A DNA stretch of 64,000 nucleotides from a bacterium (GTDB taxonomy: Bacteria > Cyanobacteriota > Vampirovibrionia > Gastranaerophilales > Gastranaerophilaceae), in contig JAFRAO010000016.1 of assembly GCA_017405375.1 (NCBI GenBank), positions 78,206 to 142,205 on the forward strand, in the 5' to 3' direction. A model generated the notes under the pieces. It was not told the origin of the DNA and did not search any database. It worked only from the letters and a program-made list of their open reading frames with translations. Of the stretch, positions 22,601 to 26,911 are shown in pieces; position 1 is the stretch's first letter, and every line of letters begins with the position of its first letter. Both the position numbers and the translations under genes were made by a program.

Positions 22601-23140
22601 AGCGTTGTTGATGCTGATACTATGTATGGTAAAGAAGACTTCACAATGTTAATGACAGGTATAGCTTCTAAAACAGGTTATAACTTCGAATTAGGCAGAG
22701 GTGATAATAAAGGTAAATTCGTAATTCAACCAAGCTTGTTAATTTCATACTCGTTCATTGAAACATTCAATTACACAAATGCTGCGGGTGTTGCTATTAA
22801 ATCAAGCGGATTGCACGCAATTCAACTTGAACCTGGTATTAAATTCATAGCTAACTTGAAGAACGGTTTACAACCATACGCAAGCGTATCAATGGTTTGG
22901 AACTTTATGGATAAAACACACTTCAGAGCTAACGACGTAGCTTTACCTGAGTTATCTATCGATCCGTTTGTTAAATACGGTCTAGGTGTTAGAAAAACTT
23001 GGGGTGAAAGATCTACCGGTTATGTTCAAGCATACGCTACTAACGGCGGTAGAAACGGTATCGGTTTACAAGCTGAGTTACGTTGGTTGCTAGGCAGATT
23101 GTATTATCCTGATTTATACTCAGAATACTTAGATTATTAA
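7616..23140 (+). CDS. Giant autotransporter with Pmp-like GGAIYN repeats and large internal repeats
   Basis: One uninterrupted frame of 5174 residues. It has an N-terminal signal peptide (hydrophobic core about 9-28, likely cut after ASA near residue 32). Residues about 414-750 hold twelve GGAIYN-type repeats spaced by FxxN motifs (FTGN, FYNN, FISN), as in Chlamydia polymorphic membrane proteins. Residues about 1359-3590 hold four long repeats plus a partial fifth. A Gly-rich linker (about 4812-4827) precedes a C-terminal autotransporter barrel (about 4900-5174) ending in Tyr. The passenger is rich in Asn, Thr, Gly and Asp and should fold as a very long beta-helix on the cell surface, probably as an adhesin. 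An AGAGGA ribosome site precedes the start. A Skp-like chaperone gene follows 41 bases later. Adhesin function is inferred from family resemblance. Confidence 0.93.
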   Translation: MKNRITKKLSLVVSVAFLTILTMLYFINIASAITLDQLNASRLKTTIFEYTATGNKYFSISGSDITVKLHDFGYDYSSSSGAGLWINNPSSTAIGYTYIGSGSLYNNNGSKTNFYNFYNDDVESNYYMYGDSNNVSYQFRTNPTQFNIFRNFKKKSGIETFFTKLVQNGSITSDSKTNADAFLSKYNVGAGSGENNYVRIFNGTSIYGSDTNGYDYKITNKKDNTYYYLVTGTHRENTAYNLTPGYQDVKYVDNIDRGTVYVTNSVSGSNKMSKGYRLRSINNSDMSLRNYGVIGDGSNSGASLDGIITGSKTNGQQVVFNTGTIYNFNLDFTGNYANSSNGFVFDMLYNSGTIGNFESSIVGNYASDSIIYSSNMIESLKSDFVSNSGRYTLYNSGTINDIASNFIANSSTGGGGAIYNIGTIGTDTTSSHISGIFISNTTSNKGGAIYNLGTINGPIGGTYLGNTVSSTADTDGGGAIYNAANKTLNVGNATFGTSGSDTDANHAKYGGAIYNAGTLTTASGSRFYNNYASTSSSSMNGQGGAIYNASTGNITALDGTYVGNKADKGGAIYNAKKTSGSTTVTNINGVSGTFTSSSATTSGGAIYNEGKMESVGGTYTSNSATTSGGAIYNAANASIALSSAKFGGSSSSTYANHAKNYGGAIYNAGTLAISNSRFNYNYAGTSYDSATGFGGAIFNESTGSITALDGTFTGNKAAKGGAIYTTNGVTVNGGTTFTGNIASEGAAIYSEAGVVNLLADTGNITFTNNNSTGTVSGTGSGIYSGAGLLLAANDEKYISLNDRLAINGTVQFGNSTVSGGTVKMGTNVFTSNTIPGSVEGVTFNTIDIVNDMTLDLGNSQAGDIINITNKLMTTDSSKKLSLLLDYDPGATTDEHGTIDKILLSDTVTATNISGSPYVFLEDINIVNPYTSEQVTSELDRTINYISQESNDYTNYDVRNNIKVRTTTDGSIAKNINGVIYRFTPADDVHRGLLNVNISNGGYLSIYDLEDYYNKVVLTESFTPIVNYTADKNKVNLTIPEDDTTTHIVPIKNSIGVLYGYMYNNFVIPGEIDLTKFDEHGDGEYYTLKDGAGDYNSVAYIYEKVGGKYHEYFDANAGDVNGDLAMLASGSRSLTVEGVKEGDRLISEVHGYNIDDPSIKHKGINISSDGQKIFKLKNIASYDNFTDYALSIENGSRFNDLEIENVTFKDNDVDIINNSYRAPLKFKGTNVLDVIKGDGHSYILSGTTTIKKSINQSDLVVDKSTLLLDNAKFGNKVNDTTYSSININLTSADSILELRDYYDLDLETSSIIPASINNVSVQSTRVNFGRTKLTGNSNIILADVNDTAFYDTEIYNNATLRAVAGQLGGSIKNAGKLYLSGRLDKIVDNVVDYSDPENPVIMDGGTTYVNGNLEFQAVTDSNGNITQQAGVAGTLDMQDSANTLALLGSNVGYSVGTLKTTGATSDSQSKLLTTALAQGYSGEGSYSENYTGNVVASYIESDNYVNNPNIIVTLNGIETAVTNVLGDTGMGNYNRLEGDSKTYQFRILANADGSRHVFGSNQALFIDNPDSIESDDKLVGRTAGSKKLSAQSVNWSERFGDANWNEHYEVSGLKVVDLGNEENHLYTGDIEFTAKKKKETDFKGTDTLRLVNALLPADYLETGYDESEREFKADVAGSTYKVSDALYNETTHAYDIEDFTLDTTVGTVTVDGNSDYENNVISTLDMNNKGGFTVNSDDTTLNIKNLKVENMLDAEGGFIALNSGTVNLENVVLAATHVVSEVDTPYANAVIRNNSVTDEAGNYGLNLKGTNNLGAGVAGAGTTNVLNGETTVDSIAQSVINISNGAALVVDGGTLSATNGVANAGTLTLNDYNGGTAVDSWSVKITGDGTTQFKGTTDITLDTANTGTEENPVYTYSIANNVEIHETVDTTDPDNPVVTGVATLTAKGEQLLGNIFNAGKLKLSGKLDKEVKALPGSVGTGVTEVNGTLTFAKNTDAGTQAGVEGTLDMGRDADNPNKLILTGSNVGYSVGKVKAGTKSLDPEVDSVRAKLDTSLTKSGVTMVANTINSDYYDRNGASQEARISLSSLGNFADAYVSDGTYETIGTKTHHQVTILANALGASTIFGADDVLGIDSSIVKEATTSDYRTAGGRKLSDHSVDWTEKFGNAQWKDVYKLDELKVVKFNNQYTGDVEFDLIKTDETDYSGVDTLRLVNALLPTEALVDDYDEQVREFIAGVAGSTYKVSDTVGAGEPAETLPGTLGITVGTLTVDGNSDYENNVISTLDMNNKGGFTVNSDDTTLNIKNLKVENMNDAEGGFIKLNSGTVNLENVVLAATYVVSEVDTPYANAVIRNNSVTDEAGNYGLNLRGTNNLGVGIDGSGTTNVLTGHTTLAKINQTNINILKDPADGAPLTTLTVSDLGNSVNITNDSILELYNYVPATLAKDIKTSDSSAMGTTQFTGTTNVKLGDTTEIDNHVEIASTAQLKANAEQLLGNISNAGRLYLSGELNKTVNNLGTDTDPRTTYVGRDSENKNLTFAAVADTNGNVTSKAGVEGTLDMGNASNTLTLTGVDASDNFITGFDAEEHPISEVLDYQVSNVGYSVGTLKAGTADFDNPANDVRANLVTTLSKNLDVNYTNNRDMVANYIVADTYDYAGGHHSARVLLSSLDGLDKAYQKVLGDKVESVDNVSSHRITVLAKPDDDTEFAVMSFGADKVLDVNGAIENSTFDINREFTDKQIEDLDAVKWTDRFGTFGLKETYKVSSIGVVDLGDDDNHNYTGDVEFNLTKTEEESFGLTDDTLRIMNTLLPEDLIKDGIARDPRSFTANAAGETYKVADKITVIDEDDNVSEVTNFDLGVTESGTFTIDGISKESTLDMNGKGGFTVAKADTTLNIRNLQVTNVKDELGGFIKTLASAGENSSINLKNVDIVQSNTETSKAISNVITLNLEGTNDLGNGVVGEGTTNVVSGKTTVGSIKQSVINIFSGDPAATLKINGGTISAGTVANGGILELFNYDGSTADTQKDLEQSIGNNGTAVGTTQFTGTTNVRLGADNVINNNVEVNAGAKLRAAAEQLKGTIKNAGTLALSGTLDKTVNKLNDVPGTTEVDGALTFAQDTTKGTQAEIKGTLDMGNNANTLTLTGSKVNYSVDKVKAGNKATNVRANLETSVTKVVETDPSVEYHLDLVANTIRSNNYDGNNARVGLSSLVNIAEAYISDGTYETVGTETKHEIRILANADGTRAEFGADKVLDKASTFKDTYEAAHTGGGDILDKYNVKWTDLFGNAEWTDTYKVKDLVVVDLDDNNEDDIHNYTGDIRFTLEKTAESDYSGTDTLRLVNALEPDDFVDPNLIRTTERTFTPNNAGDTYVVRSTDVEDLGETVGTFTVNGNSDYENNKISTLDMNGKKGFTASDKTTALNIRNIKVTNIKDELGGFISSRTSNSNINLENVELVQADSETSNPILNVVTLNLTGDNKLANGINGTGTTNVNGGTTELKNIRQNNINITDDNATLVVTKNINALTSLKNRGTLELRNYNGGDAGTPVEFANSVNRYDDVQGTTKFTGTTYVVLNDNNKIDNHVDVVGTNATLKAKANNLLGSINNTGTLILSGLLKDKTVAGNGITQVDSNLAMAKTTRNTGVDGTLDLNNGTVDFTQDGNAANVYNIGRVINNGTIMIDADFSNIGAGNKISGDTIALTSNDVSGKTTIMVDAVKSNGDWSTLGNGTYYLPVITKETANATEFGKIAEGKDVEIKSTDVSESIDDYIIRIYDSSVWHNTNAQPSDASNPKTMSHKAEVPPEDPNATDLAVTYTVAEKVNNTGNSTADRTKALNKGNMRNVSWTKNSDILVERSHVTGDLAVSTYVEGTNEYGIKYDVTNVSNDQKNDKYAIDALAYLNQTEDFGKYLRNDDGSVSYDRSYITDDNTAAHTLLANIGETAQGKYTVQGGSDIAEIGVQEKVMPTNSKIYMNGHTGFELNNPASELLLENLHIKDVVDDDGNHGNFLRISSTAAAGHSETNPNATLRNVIFDNPYDDPDNYDPLTHRPVQNDGFLALDGRNEFNSGITGSGTTVVDKPAGSAGSITSLDAIDQGKVYVRPGARLIVRGSVGEGTSIENERDPNGSGETTLGDGGEGSSTTNKGDITGGGSTGINGDVINEGTIGTDLIIIYPDKSLTSDPDKIDSIIHSYGDYIIGGDGGTIGRDVIGDSNNGGRALDPEDPSDPTYRAIVGHTYVPVDTTLGKDGDPENGTIMTGDVSVGFRPGHDDSNLEPAGRPSTPAGEKGVTFTINDSGNVDDARNLYLADWSTLDLDQGTKKNPVTAGKKDNIKANIVIAKDDLAYLETDWQDSISSIKGIDSSIPAGPAQAPGQRLDYSTRVVDNAAKTGKLDVVSVNIANNTASATDASNDFVKADATNKDHVRLSHYIDLKTTDNDNSANYIRYNSNDGKMYTNRKDLAGAVNANSAATETTVYKMKNSEPASTTGAGNLKAGKLIVYGQGNDTVTDIQSGVDVGTTAPAHLVARDVNIKATRPGEAAITVRGGSTATIIPRSQDLVVSSENDKSVRLLAGGSRATLNVNEVDRLAPENQNHKVTIENGIYSDNKNNLVNFNRGTVDVKGDVENVTANVNSTLLGEEELRPGATRGGVTTLVTRVSGHDSDVTYNLNPGGTLVYNNDSTLYDPNYHTSADRLNTMNFNGGTLSTVNGTVTNFHLANMDLGNPGTVSNYFADVDLYNETMDKFTVSNPVTGSGALNVAGLNLISDSKNPVTVINFTDDPVLMAATNYTGGQQLTALAPIYKYDVSYNKGDGNFTFVRSGGGGNGGGGFYPWGGNSYNSYNPAVMVAPVAAQLGGYLAMVHNYDDAFRNMDMYMLMTQKERQAMKYNNKYASAATDSMAYYPGYDRNSSASGWVRPSTTFERVNFKNGPKVNNIAYSTFVGGESKMHDLGHGWDGMATGYVSYQGSHQSFDNVGMYQNGGTLGVVGMAYKGNFFTGLTAGVGASVVDADTMYGKEDFTMLMTGIASKTGYNFELGRGDNKGKFVIQPSLLISYSFIETFNYTNAAGVAIKSSGLHAIQLEPGIKFIANLKNGLQPYASVSMVWNFMDKTHFRANDVALPELSIDPFVKYGLGVRKTWGERSTGYVQAYATNGGRNGIGLQAELRWLLGRLYYPDLYSEYLDY
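8850..9870 (+). repeat. Array of twelve GGAIYN-type repeats within the passenger
   Basis: Nine exact GGAIYN copies and three variants (GGAIFN, GGAIYT, GAAIYS) occur at irregular spacing of 20-60 residues, corresponding to passenger residues 414-750. A higher-order duplication is visible: the block from about 9040 to 9330 (AAN..., NHAKYGGAIYNAGTL, ITALDGTYVGNKADKGGAIYN) recurs at about 9510-9790 with ITALDGTFTGNKAAKGGAIYT. The pattern matches the paired GGA[ILV] and FxxN motifs of Pmp-type passengers. Confidence 0.85.
11690..18620 (+). repeat. Four tandem 1.56-1.75 kb repeats plus a partial fifth in the passenger
   Basis: Units begin near 11690, 13442, 15065, 16813 and, as a partial copy, 18377, judged from a recurring motif of the type LKA.AEQLLG.I.NAG.L.LSG.LDKTV. 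Each full unit then carries GTLDMGN..., a YSVG or YSVDKVKAG segment, a W(T/S)..FG.A block, YTGD(I/V)EF, DTLRLVNALLP and a closing STLDMN.KGGFT segment. Period varies from 521 to 584 residues, so the units are diverged except for one stretch that was recently homogenised (12740-13055 against 14420-14735). Confidence 0.85.
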
Positions 23141-23181
23141 TAGATAGAAGGCAGTTAGGTTAAAAGAAAAAGGAGAAAAAA

Positions 23182-23640
23182 ATGAAAAAAATAAACTTAT
23201 TAATTGCATTTACAGTATTAGCAGTTGGTTTAGGCTTTGGAACAGTTGCTCACGCAGACGCAGTTGTTAAAAAAGTAGCTGTTGTTGATGTTCCTGCAGT
23301 TGTTGCAAAATCAGCTCAAGTTCAAGCATTGAAAAAAGAACAACAAGCAAAAATGCAAGAATTGGATAAATGGTTAACTACTGTAAGAGCTGATGTTAAC
23401 AAACAACAAACAAAAGAAGGCAAAGAAAAGTTAATTAAGAAATACGATGCTGAATTCGCTAAGAAAAAAGAAGTTATCTCTCAAAATTATAAAACTAAAT
23501 TACAAGCTATCGATAAAAGTATTTCAACTACTATCGTAAATGAAGCTAAAGCTCGCGGATATAATTTAGTTTTATCTAAAGGTGTTGTATTATACGGTGG
23601 TGATGATATAACTGCAGCAATTCAACAAGTTGTTAAATAG
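23182..23640 (+). CDS. Skp/OmpH-family periplasmic chaperone
   Basis: The 152-residue protein has a signal peptide (MKKINLLIAFTVLAVGLGFG, cut after AHA near 26), a short beta segment KKVAVVDVPAVVAKSAQVQALK that resembles the family start (iavVDv..v...s...qa...e), a long Lys/Gln-rich helical stretch (about 50-115), and a C-terminal GYNLVLSKGVVLYGGDDIT matching the OmpH pattern (y.lVl....vly...diT). Skp proteins hold unfolded outer membrane proteins in the periplasm. The start has a strong AAAGGAGAA ribosome site. It lies 41 bases after the autotransporter gene, with no terminator between, which suggests co-transcription and a dedicated role in its secretion. Confidence 0.9.
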   Translation: MKKINLLIAFTVLAVGLGFGTVAHADAVVKKVAVVDVPAVVAKSAQVQALKKEQQAKMQELDKWLTTVRADVNKQQTKEGKEKLIKKYDAEFAKKKEVISQNYKTKLQAIDKSISTTIVNEAKARGYNLVLSKGVVLYGGDDITAAIQQVVK

Positions 23641-23661
23641 TCGATTGAATTTGATAATATG

Positions 23662-23696
23662 AAAAATGGTATTCTTTCAAGAATACCATTTTTTTA
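23662..23696 (+). terminator. Intrinsic terminator after the autotransporter-chaperone operon
   Basis: AAATGGTATTC pairs with GAATACCATTT around TTTCAA and is followed by a run of T. It begins 22 bases after the chaperone stop. The A-rich left flank makes it usable for the convergent minus-strand gene as well. Confidence 0.85.
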
Positions 23697-23723
23697 TTAG
23701 TTTAGTAATGAAAAAAATATTAA

Positions 23724-24506
23724 TTATTTTATTCTGTTTTTGTCATTTTTACTGTTTTTATCATTTTTACCAATTAAATTTGTAATTACCATGTTTATTT
23801 TTGGAATTATTATACCGATAATAGCTAATGTCGTTGCAAATCCTGTGAATTTTGATGCAGTTTTTAGTAATTCTGCTTTTTTAGCTATTTTATTACCGCT
23901 GTTTTTTAATGATTCTAATATTTCATTTGATAATGTTTTATCTTTTCCAAGCGCTTTTAAAAATTCTTCATTTTTTTCGGGTAATGCTTTTAGCTTCACT
24001 TTTATATCTTCAGAAAGATTGGAAAATATTTTTTTTACATCTCCGCCCATATCTGAAAGTCTTTGCCCAAAAGCATTCAATCCGATTTTAGAATCTTTGC
24101 CTACAGAATACCAATCTTTTATTGTTTCATAATTTATGCTGCTTGAAATTACTTTATTTTTACTGTTTAAACTTTTTTCAGTTATGGCAAATCCGGTTTT
24201 CTTTTCTAGCAGTTTTGCTGTTAATTTTTCTAATGCGGGTACGCCTGAAACAGCTATTATGATTGTAGGAACATCTCTTATTAGTGTTTCACGTCTTTCG
24301 TCTTTGTCACGTGAAGTTATTAATCTGCTTCCCAATAAAAAAGTAAAAGCATTAAGTATGAATAGGTTTCTATTCATTGGACCGGCTTTTTGTAATTTCA
24401 TAAAGTCGTTTAATTTATTTGTACAATTTTTGCTTCCTGCATTTGCTGCTGCATTTGAAGCTGAACCGAACGTTGGTTGTATATTACTACTTATACTATT
24501 TATCAT
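23724..24506 (-). CDS. Anonymous membrane-associated protein (second of a coupled pair)
   Basis: The 260-residue protein starts with MINSISSNIQPTFGSAS, then a polar region, a hydrophobic segment (NLFILNAFTFLLGSRLI, about 47-63), a charged RDKDERRETL loop, a second hydrophobic segment (TIIIAVSGVPAL) and a third near the C-terminus (FATTLAIIGIIIPKINMVITNLI), ending in an Asn/Lys-rich tail. I do not recognise a family. Its ATG overlaps the stop of the upstream minus-strand gene (24506-25561) by one base. The arrangement of hydrophobic segment, R-D-x-D loop, E-x-R-E and second hydrophobic segment is shared with that neighbour, which suggests distant paralogy. Confidence 0.8.
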   Translation of the reverse strand: MINSISSNIQPTFGSASNAAANAGSKNCTNKLNDFMKLQKAGPMNRNLFILNAFTFLLGSRLITSRDKDERRETLIRDVPTIIIAVSGVPALEKLTAKLLEKKTGFAITEKSLNSKNKVISSSINYETIKDWYSVGKDSKIGLNAFGQRLSDMGGDVKKIFSNLSEDIKVKLKALPEKNEEFLKALGKDKTLSNEILESLKNSGNKIAKKAELLKTASKFTGFATTLAIIGIIIPKINMVITNLIGKNDKNSKNDKNRIK

Positions 24507-25561
24507 TATACTTTTGCTCCTTGTCCTTTACTTGCTCGTAAAGCACTCTCTTGTGCAGGAGATAATCCTTTTTGTTGGTATAATTTAGGTAATGCCTTCA
24601 AAAATGTTCCAACAGCTAAAAATGCAGTAATTGCAGTTGCAAATTTTATTGTGCTTCTGTTCTTTTTTAGTTTTTCAATAAATTCCGGAATATTTTTCAC
24701 ATTTGAGGAATTAACTTTTTCAATAATATCATTTTTGAATGCTTTAAATGCGTCAGCAAGGTTTTCTGCAGAAATAGATTTTGTGCTAAGATTTAATTCT
24801 CTGGCCGCGCTGCTGTTTATTTTTTCTAAATTAAACATAATGGTATCTGCGTGTATTGGTGCAGTTTTAGATGCTGAATTATTATTTAATGATTTTATAA
24901 ATTCTACAAATTCATTTAATGCTTGTTTTCTTTCTTTTCCCTTTGTTTGTGTAGTTTTTTCCAATAATTCAACGAATTTATTTTTATTTTCTTTTGTATG
25001 TCCGGAAATTGCATCACATATTCTTTCTGCCACATTTTCTTTTGTCTCACCGAAACTTGCTTCGTATATTTTTTCTGCGATATTTTTTGAATTTAGTTTA
25101 TTATTTTGAGTTGTGGCTTTAGCGACTTCTGAAAGATACGCCAAATCATTTCTTTCAATTCTTGAAGCTGGTTTTAGTGCGCTAACAGCAGTCAAGATAC
25201 CCATCGGAATAAGGTTCATGCTTGGACCTGATAACACTTCGCGTCCGGCTTCTTCTTTTGCGGATTTCCAATTTAAGTGTCCGAGTTTATCCCTATCTCT
25301 AAAAAGTCCCATCATAATTCTTGGTACGACCATGCTCAAAGTATCTACAATCAAGAATTCCACGAAGAAACTACTTCTGTCTATGTACTTGAATACTTTA
25401 TTTGCGCCGTTTGCAAGAGTGCTGCCAACGCCGTTAAATGAAACATTATTATTTGAAACGTTTACTTTTGGAATATTCGTTGATAGTTGTTTTTCTCCTG
25501 TATTTATAACAGGTCTTTTAACACTATTTTGAGTAGAACTAACGACTTTTGATATATTCAT
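24506..25561 (-). CDS. Anonymous membrane-associated protein (first of a coupled pair)
   Basis: The 351-residue protein has a Ser/Asn-rich N-terminus containing NNVSFNGVGS, a hydrophobic segment (about 66-85, FLIVDTLSMVVPRIMMGLF), an RDRDKLGHLNWKSAKEEAGRE loop, a second hydrophobic segment with SGPSMNLIPMGILTAV, a long charged helical region (about 140-300) and a final hydrophobic stretch (TIKFATAITAFLAVGTFLKAL). No signal peptide is evident. The function is unknown. It is the first gene of a two-gene unit, with the one-base TAATG overlap to the gene at 23724, and both share a similar layout. Confidence 0.8.
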   Translation of the reverse strand: MNISKVVSSTQNSVKRPVINTGEKQLSTNIPKVNVSNNNVSFNGVGSTLANGANKVFKYIDRSSFFVEFLIVDTLSMVVPRIMMGLFRDRDKLGHLNWKSAKEEAGREVLSGPSMNLIPMGILTAVSALKPASRIERNDLAYLSEVAKATTQNNKLNSKNIAEKIYEASFGETKENVAERICDAISGHTKENKNKFVELLEKTTQTKGKERKQALNEFVEFIKSLNNNSASKTAPIHADTIMFNLEKINSSAARELNLSTKSISAENLADAFKAFKNDIIEKVNSSNVKNIPEFIEKLKKNRSTIKFATAITAFLAVGTFLKALPKLYQQKGLSPAQESALRASKGQGAKV

Positions 25562-25822
25562 TACTATCTAACCTATAAATTTTTTTCTTTGACACGTGGT
25601 AAAATTTAAAAATTTTCTGTTTATTATAAGTATAGTAAATAAAAAAATGTGCTAAATTTTGCCAATTTTATGAAAATTTTTTACAAAAATTAATATACTT
25701 TAAAAATTGTATCTGCCTAATCTATTGTCTTATTTAATTATCAAGGTGTTCCACTTACTTATTAAACTTTTAAACAAATCTCTTGTAAAGTTTTGTAACA
25801 GTTTTTCAAAGTTGCGCAATTT

Positions 25823-25850
25823 TTGATTAGAAAAATACTTTATATATATA
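25823..25850 (+). promoter_or_regulatory. Candidate promoter for the structured RNA
   Basis: TTGATT (25823-25828) and TATATA (25845-25850) are 16 bases apart and would start transcription near 25857, just before the first hairpin. The surrounding DNA is AT-rich, so confidence is moderate to low. Confidence 0.35.
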
Positions 25851-25869
25851 TACACGAGGATTTAACACA

Positions 25870-25950
25870 ATGTTAAATCATAGGTGTCAGAAGACACCGA
25901 ATACTACACTAACCTACCACACACTAACCTTCTACACGAGGAATTACTGA
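25870..25950 (+). CDS. Possible 26-residue small protein inside the RNA candidate
   Basis: ATG at 25870 is preceded nine bases upstream by CGAGGA, an acceptable ribosome site, and opens a 26-codon frame rich in Thr and Tyr ending at TGA 25948-25950, right before the third hairpin closes. The ATG lies at the first hairpin, which could mask it. Nothing identifies the peptide, and such short frames are common by chance. Confidence 0.25.
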   Translation: MLNHRCQKTPNTTLTYHTLTFYTRNY

Positions 25951-25962
25951 AAAGAATTCCTA

Positions 25963-25997
25963 AACCACTTAAAAGATTTTCTAAGTGGTTTTTTTTT
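25963..25997 (+). terminator. Intrinsic terminator of the small RNA candidate
   Basis: AACCACTTA (25963-25971) pairs with TAAGTGGTT (25982-25990), and the second arm runs into nine T. The orientation is plus strand, so it cannot serve the minus-strand gene at 26050 in the usual way. Confidence 0.85.
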
Positions 25998-26049
25998 GCT
26001 TAAAATTCATTTTTTAGATAAATTTTATTTTATTAAAACATTTTAAAAT

Positions 26050-26667
26050 TTATAGAACCGGCAAATTGTCTTTTGCAACAGCTAAAATATTATCGTGCCA
26101 ATTATTGACTTTTTCAAAATAAAAATCGGCGCCTTTTATTTTACAAATTTGTTTATGTTCTTTTTTGGTTGAGGCTGTTATTATACCAATTTTTATAGGT
26201 CTTTGCGTTATTGTAATTAATCTTTTCAATTTTTCCAATAAAATAAGACCTTCTCTTTCTGTTGGTATAAATAAATCCATCAATACTAAATCGCATTTCA
26301 TTCGCTTAAATTTTTCAATAGCATCAAAAACTTCGTTTGATGTTATTGTATCATATCCTGCTTGTTCAAAAATAGTCTTTAATTGGTACGTGATAACACC
26401 CAAATCGTCAATTATGAAGATAGTTTTTCTCGGACCAATGCTTCTTGAATCGGTTCCTGTTTCTAATTCTTTTGCTTTTTCCGGATTTATTTTATCTCCG
26501 ACAATTTTTTTTAATGTCTGAAATTTGTTATACAAATCTTCAATTTTTACCAAATTACTTTTTAATAAGGACAGATTAATCTCAGTATCATCACTTATTT
26601 CAGTATTTGTTACCTGAAAAAAACGAGTAAGAAAATCTTTATCCAGTTTTATTTCAACTTCTTGCAT
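26050..26667 (-). CDS. Receiver-domain protein with N-terminal helical extension
   Basis: The 205-residue protein has an N-terminal helical region (about 1-78) and a C-terminal receiver domain (82-205) with the acidic pair D87/D88, phospho-acceptor D131 in LVLMDLFIP, the hydroxyl residue in ITAS, and Lys in YFEKV. It lacks an output domain after the receiver, so it should act through protein contacts made by the N-terminal part. It is transcribed away from the chemotaxis locus start at 26912 and shares that 244-base intergenic region, so it may belong to the same signalling network. The partner kinase is unknown. Confidence 0.88.
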   Translation of the reverse strand: MQEVEIKLDKDFLTRFFQVTNTEISDDTEINLSLLKSNLVKIEDLYNKFQTLKKIVGDKINPEKAKELETGTDSRSIGPRKTIFIIDDLGVITYQLKTIFEQAGYDTITSNEVFDAIEKFKRMKCDLVLMDLFIPTEREGLILLEKLKRLITITQRPIKIGIITASTKKEHKQICKIKGADFYFEKVNNWHDNILAVAKDNLPVL

Positions 26668-26911
26668 GTTTTAGTCCTTATTTTTACTATAATTTATTTT
26701 CTGTATTGCTTGTAGGTTTAATATTTTTAAACTTAAACAATTTTTAATAAATTCTCAACCAAAAAATAATTTCTTATACTGTTTATTCTACCACATCTGA
26801 TACAGATATAATATAGTATAATTAAAGTATTTAAAATGTCAAATTATATGTTAAAATGTCTGTTGTACTGAGTAGTATTGTATTATAGGATAGGATAAGT
26901 AATAACTAAGT

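Larger units (their letters stand above)
25852..25997 (+). ncRNA. Candidate small structured RNA with four hairpins
   Basis: Four consecutive hairpins lie on the plus strand in a region without annotated genes: GATTTAACA/TGTTAAATC with a CAA loop (25859-25879); GGTGTC/GACACC with an AGAA loop (25883-25898); GGAATT/AATTCC (25940-25960); and AACCACTTA/TAAGTGGTT (25963-25990) followed by nine T, a textbook intrinsic terminator. The sequence TACACGAGGA occurs twice (25851 and 25933) and ACACTAACCT twice (25907 and 25921), the latter in predicted unpaired RNA. Both flanking genes point the other way, so this is an independent transcript. It does not resemble tmRNA, SRP RNA or RNase P RNA. It could be a trans-acting small RNA or a short mRNA, since a 26-codon frame lies within it. 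Confidence 0.6.
25562..26049. other. 488-bp intergenic region holding the RNA candidate
   Basis: Apart from the structured RNA (25852-25997) the region is AT-rich. The left 260 bases must contain the promoter for the minus-strand pair starting at 25561; ATTATA at 25623-25628 reads TATAAT on the minus strand and may be its -10 element, though I find no good -35. I see no other gene. Confidence 0.4.

Noticed and set aside
24136..25532. Long plus-strand frames opposite the minus-strand pair at 23724-25561
   Set aside because: They are hydrophobic, low-complexity antisense products; the minus-strand frames have better composition, a one-base overlap and clear start contexts.
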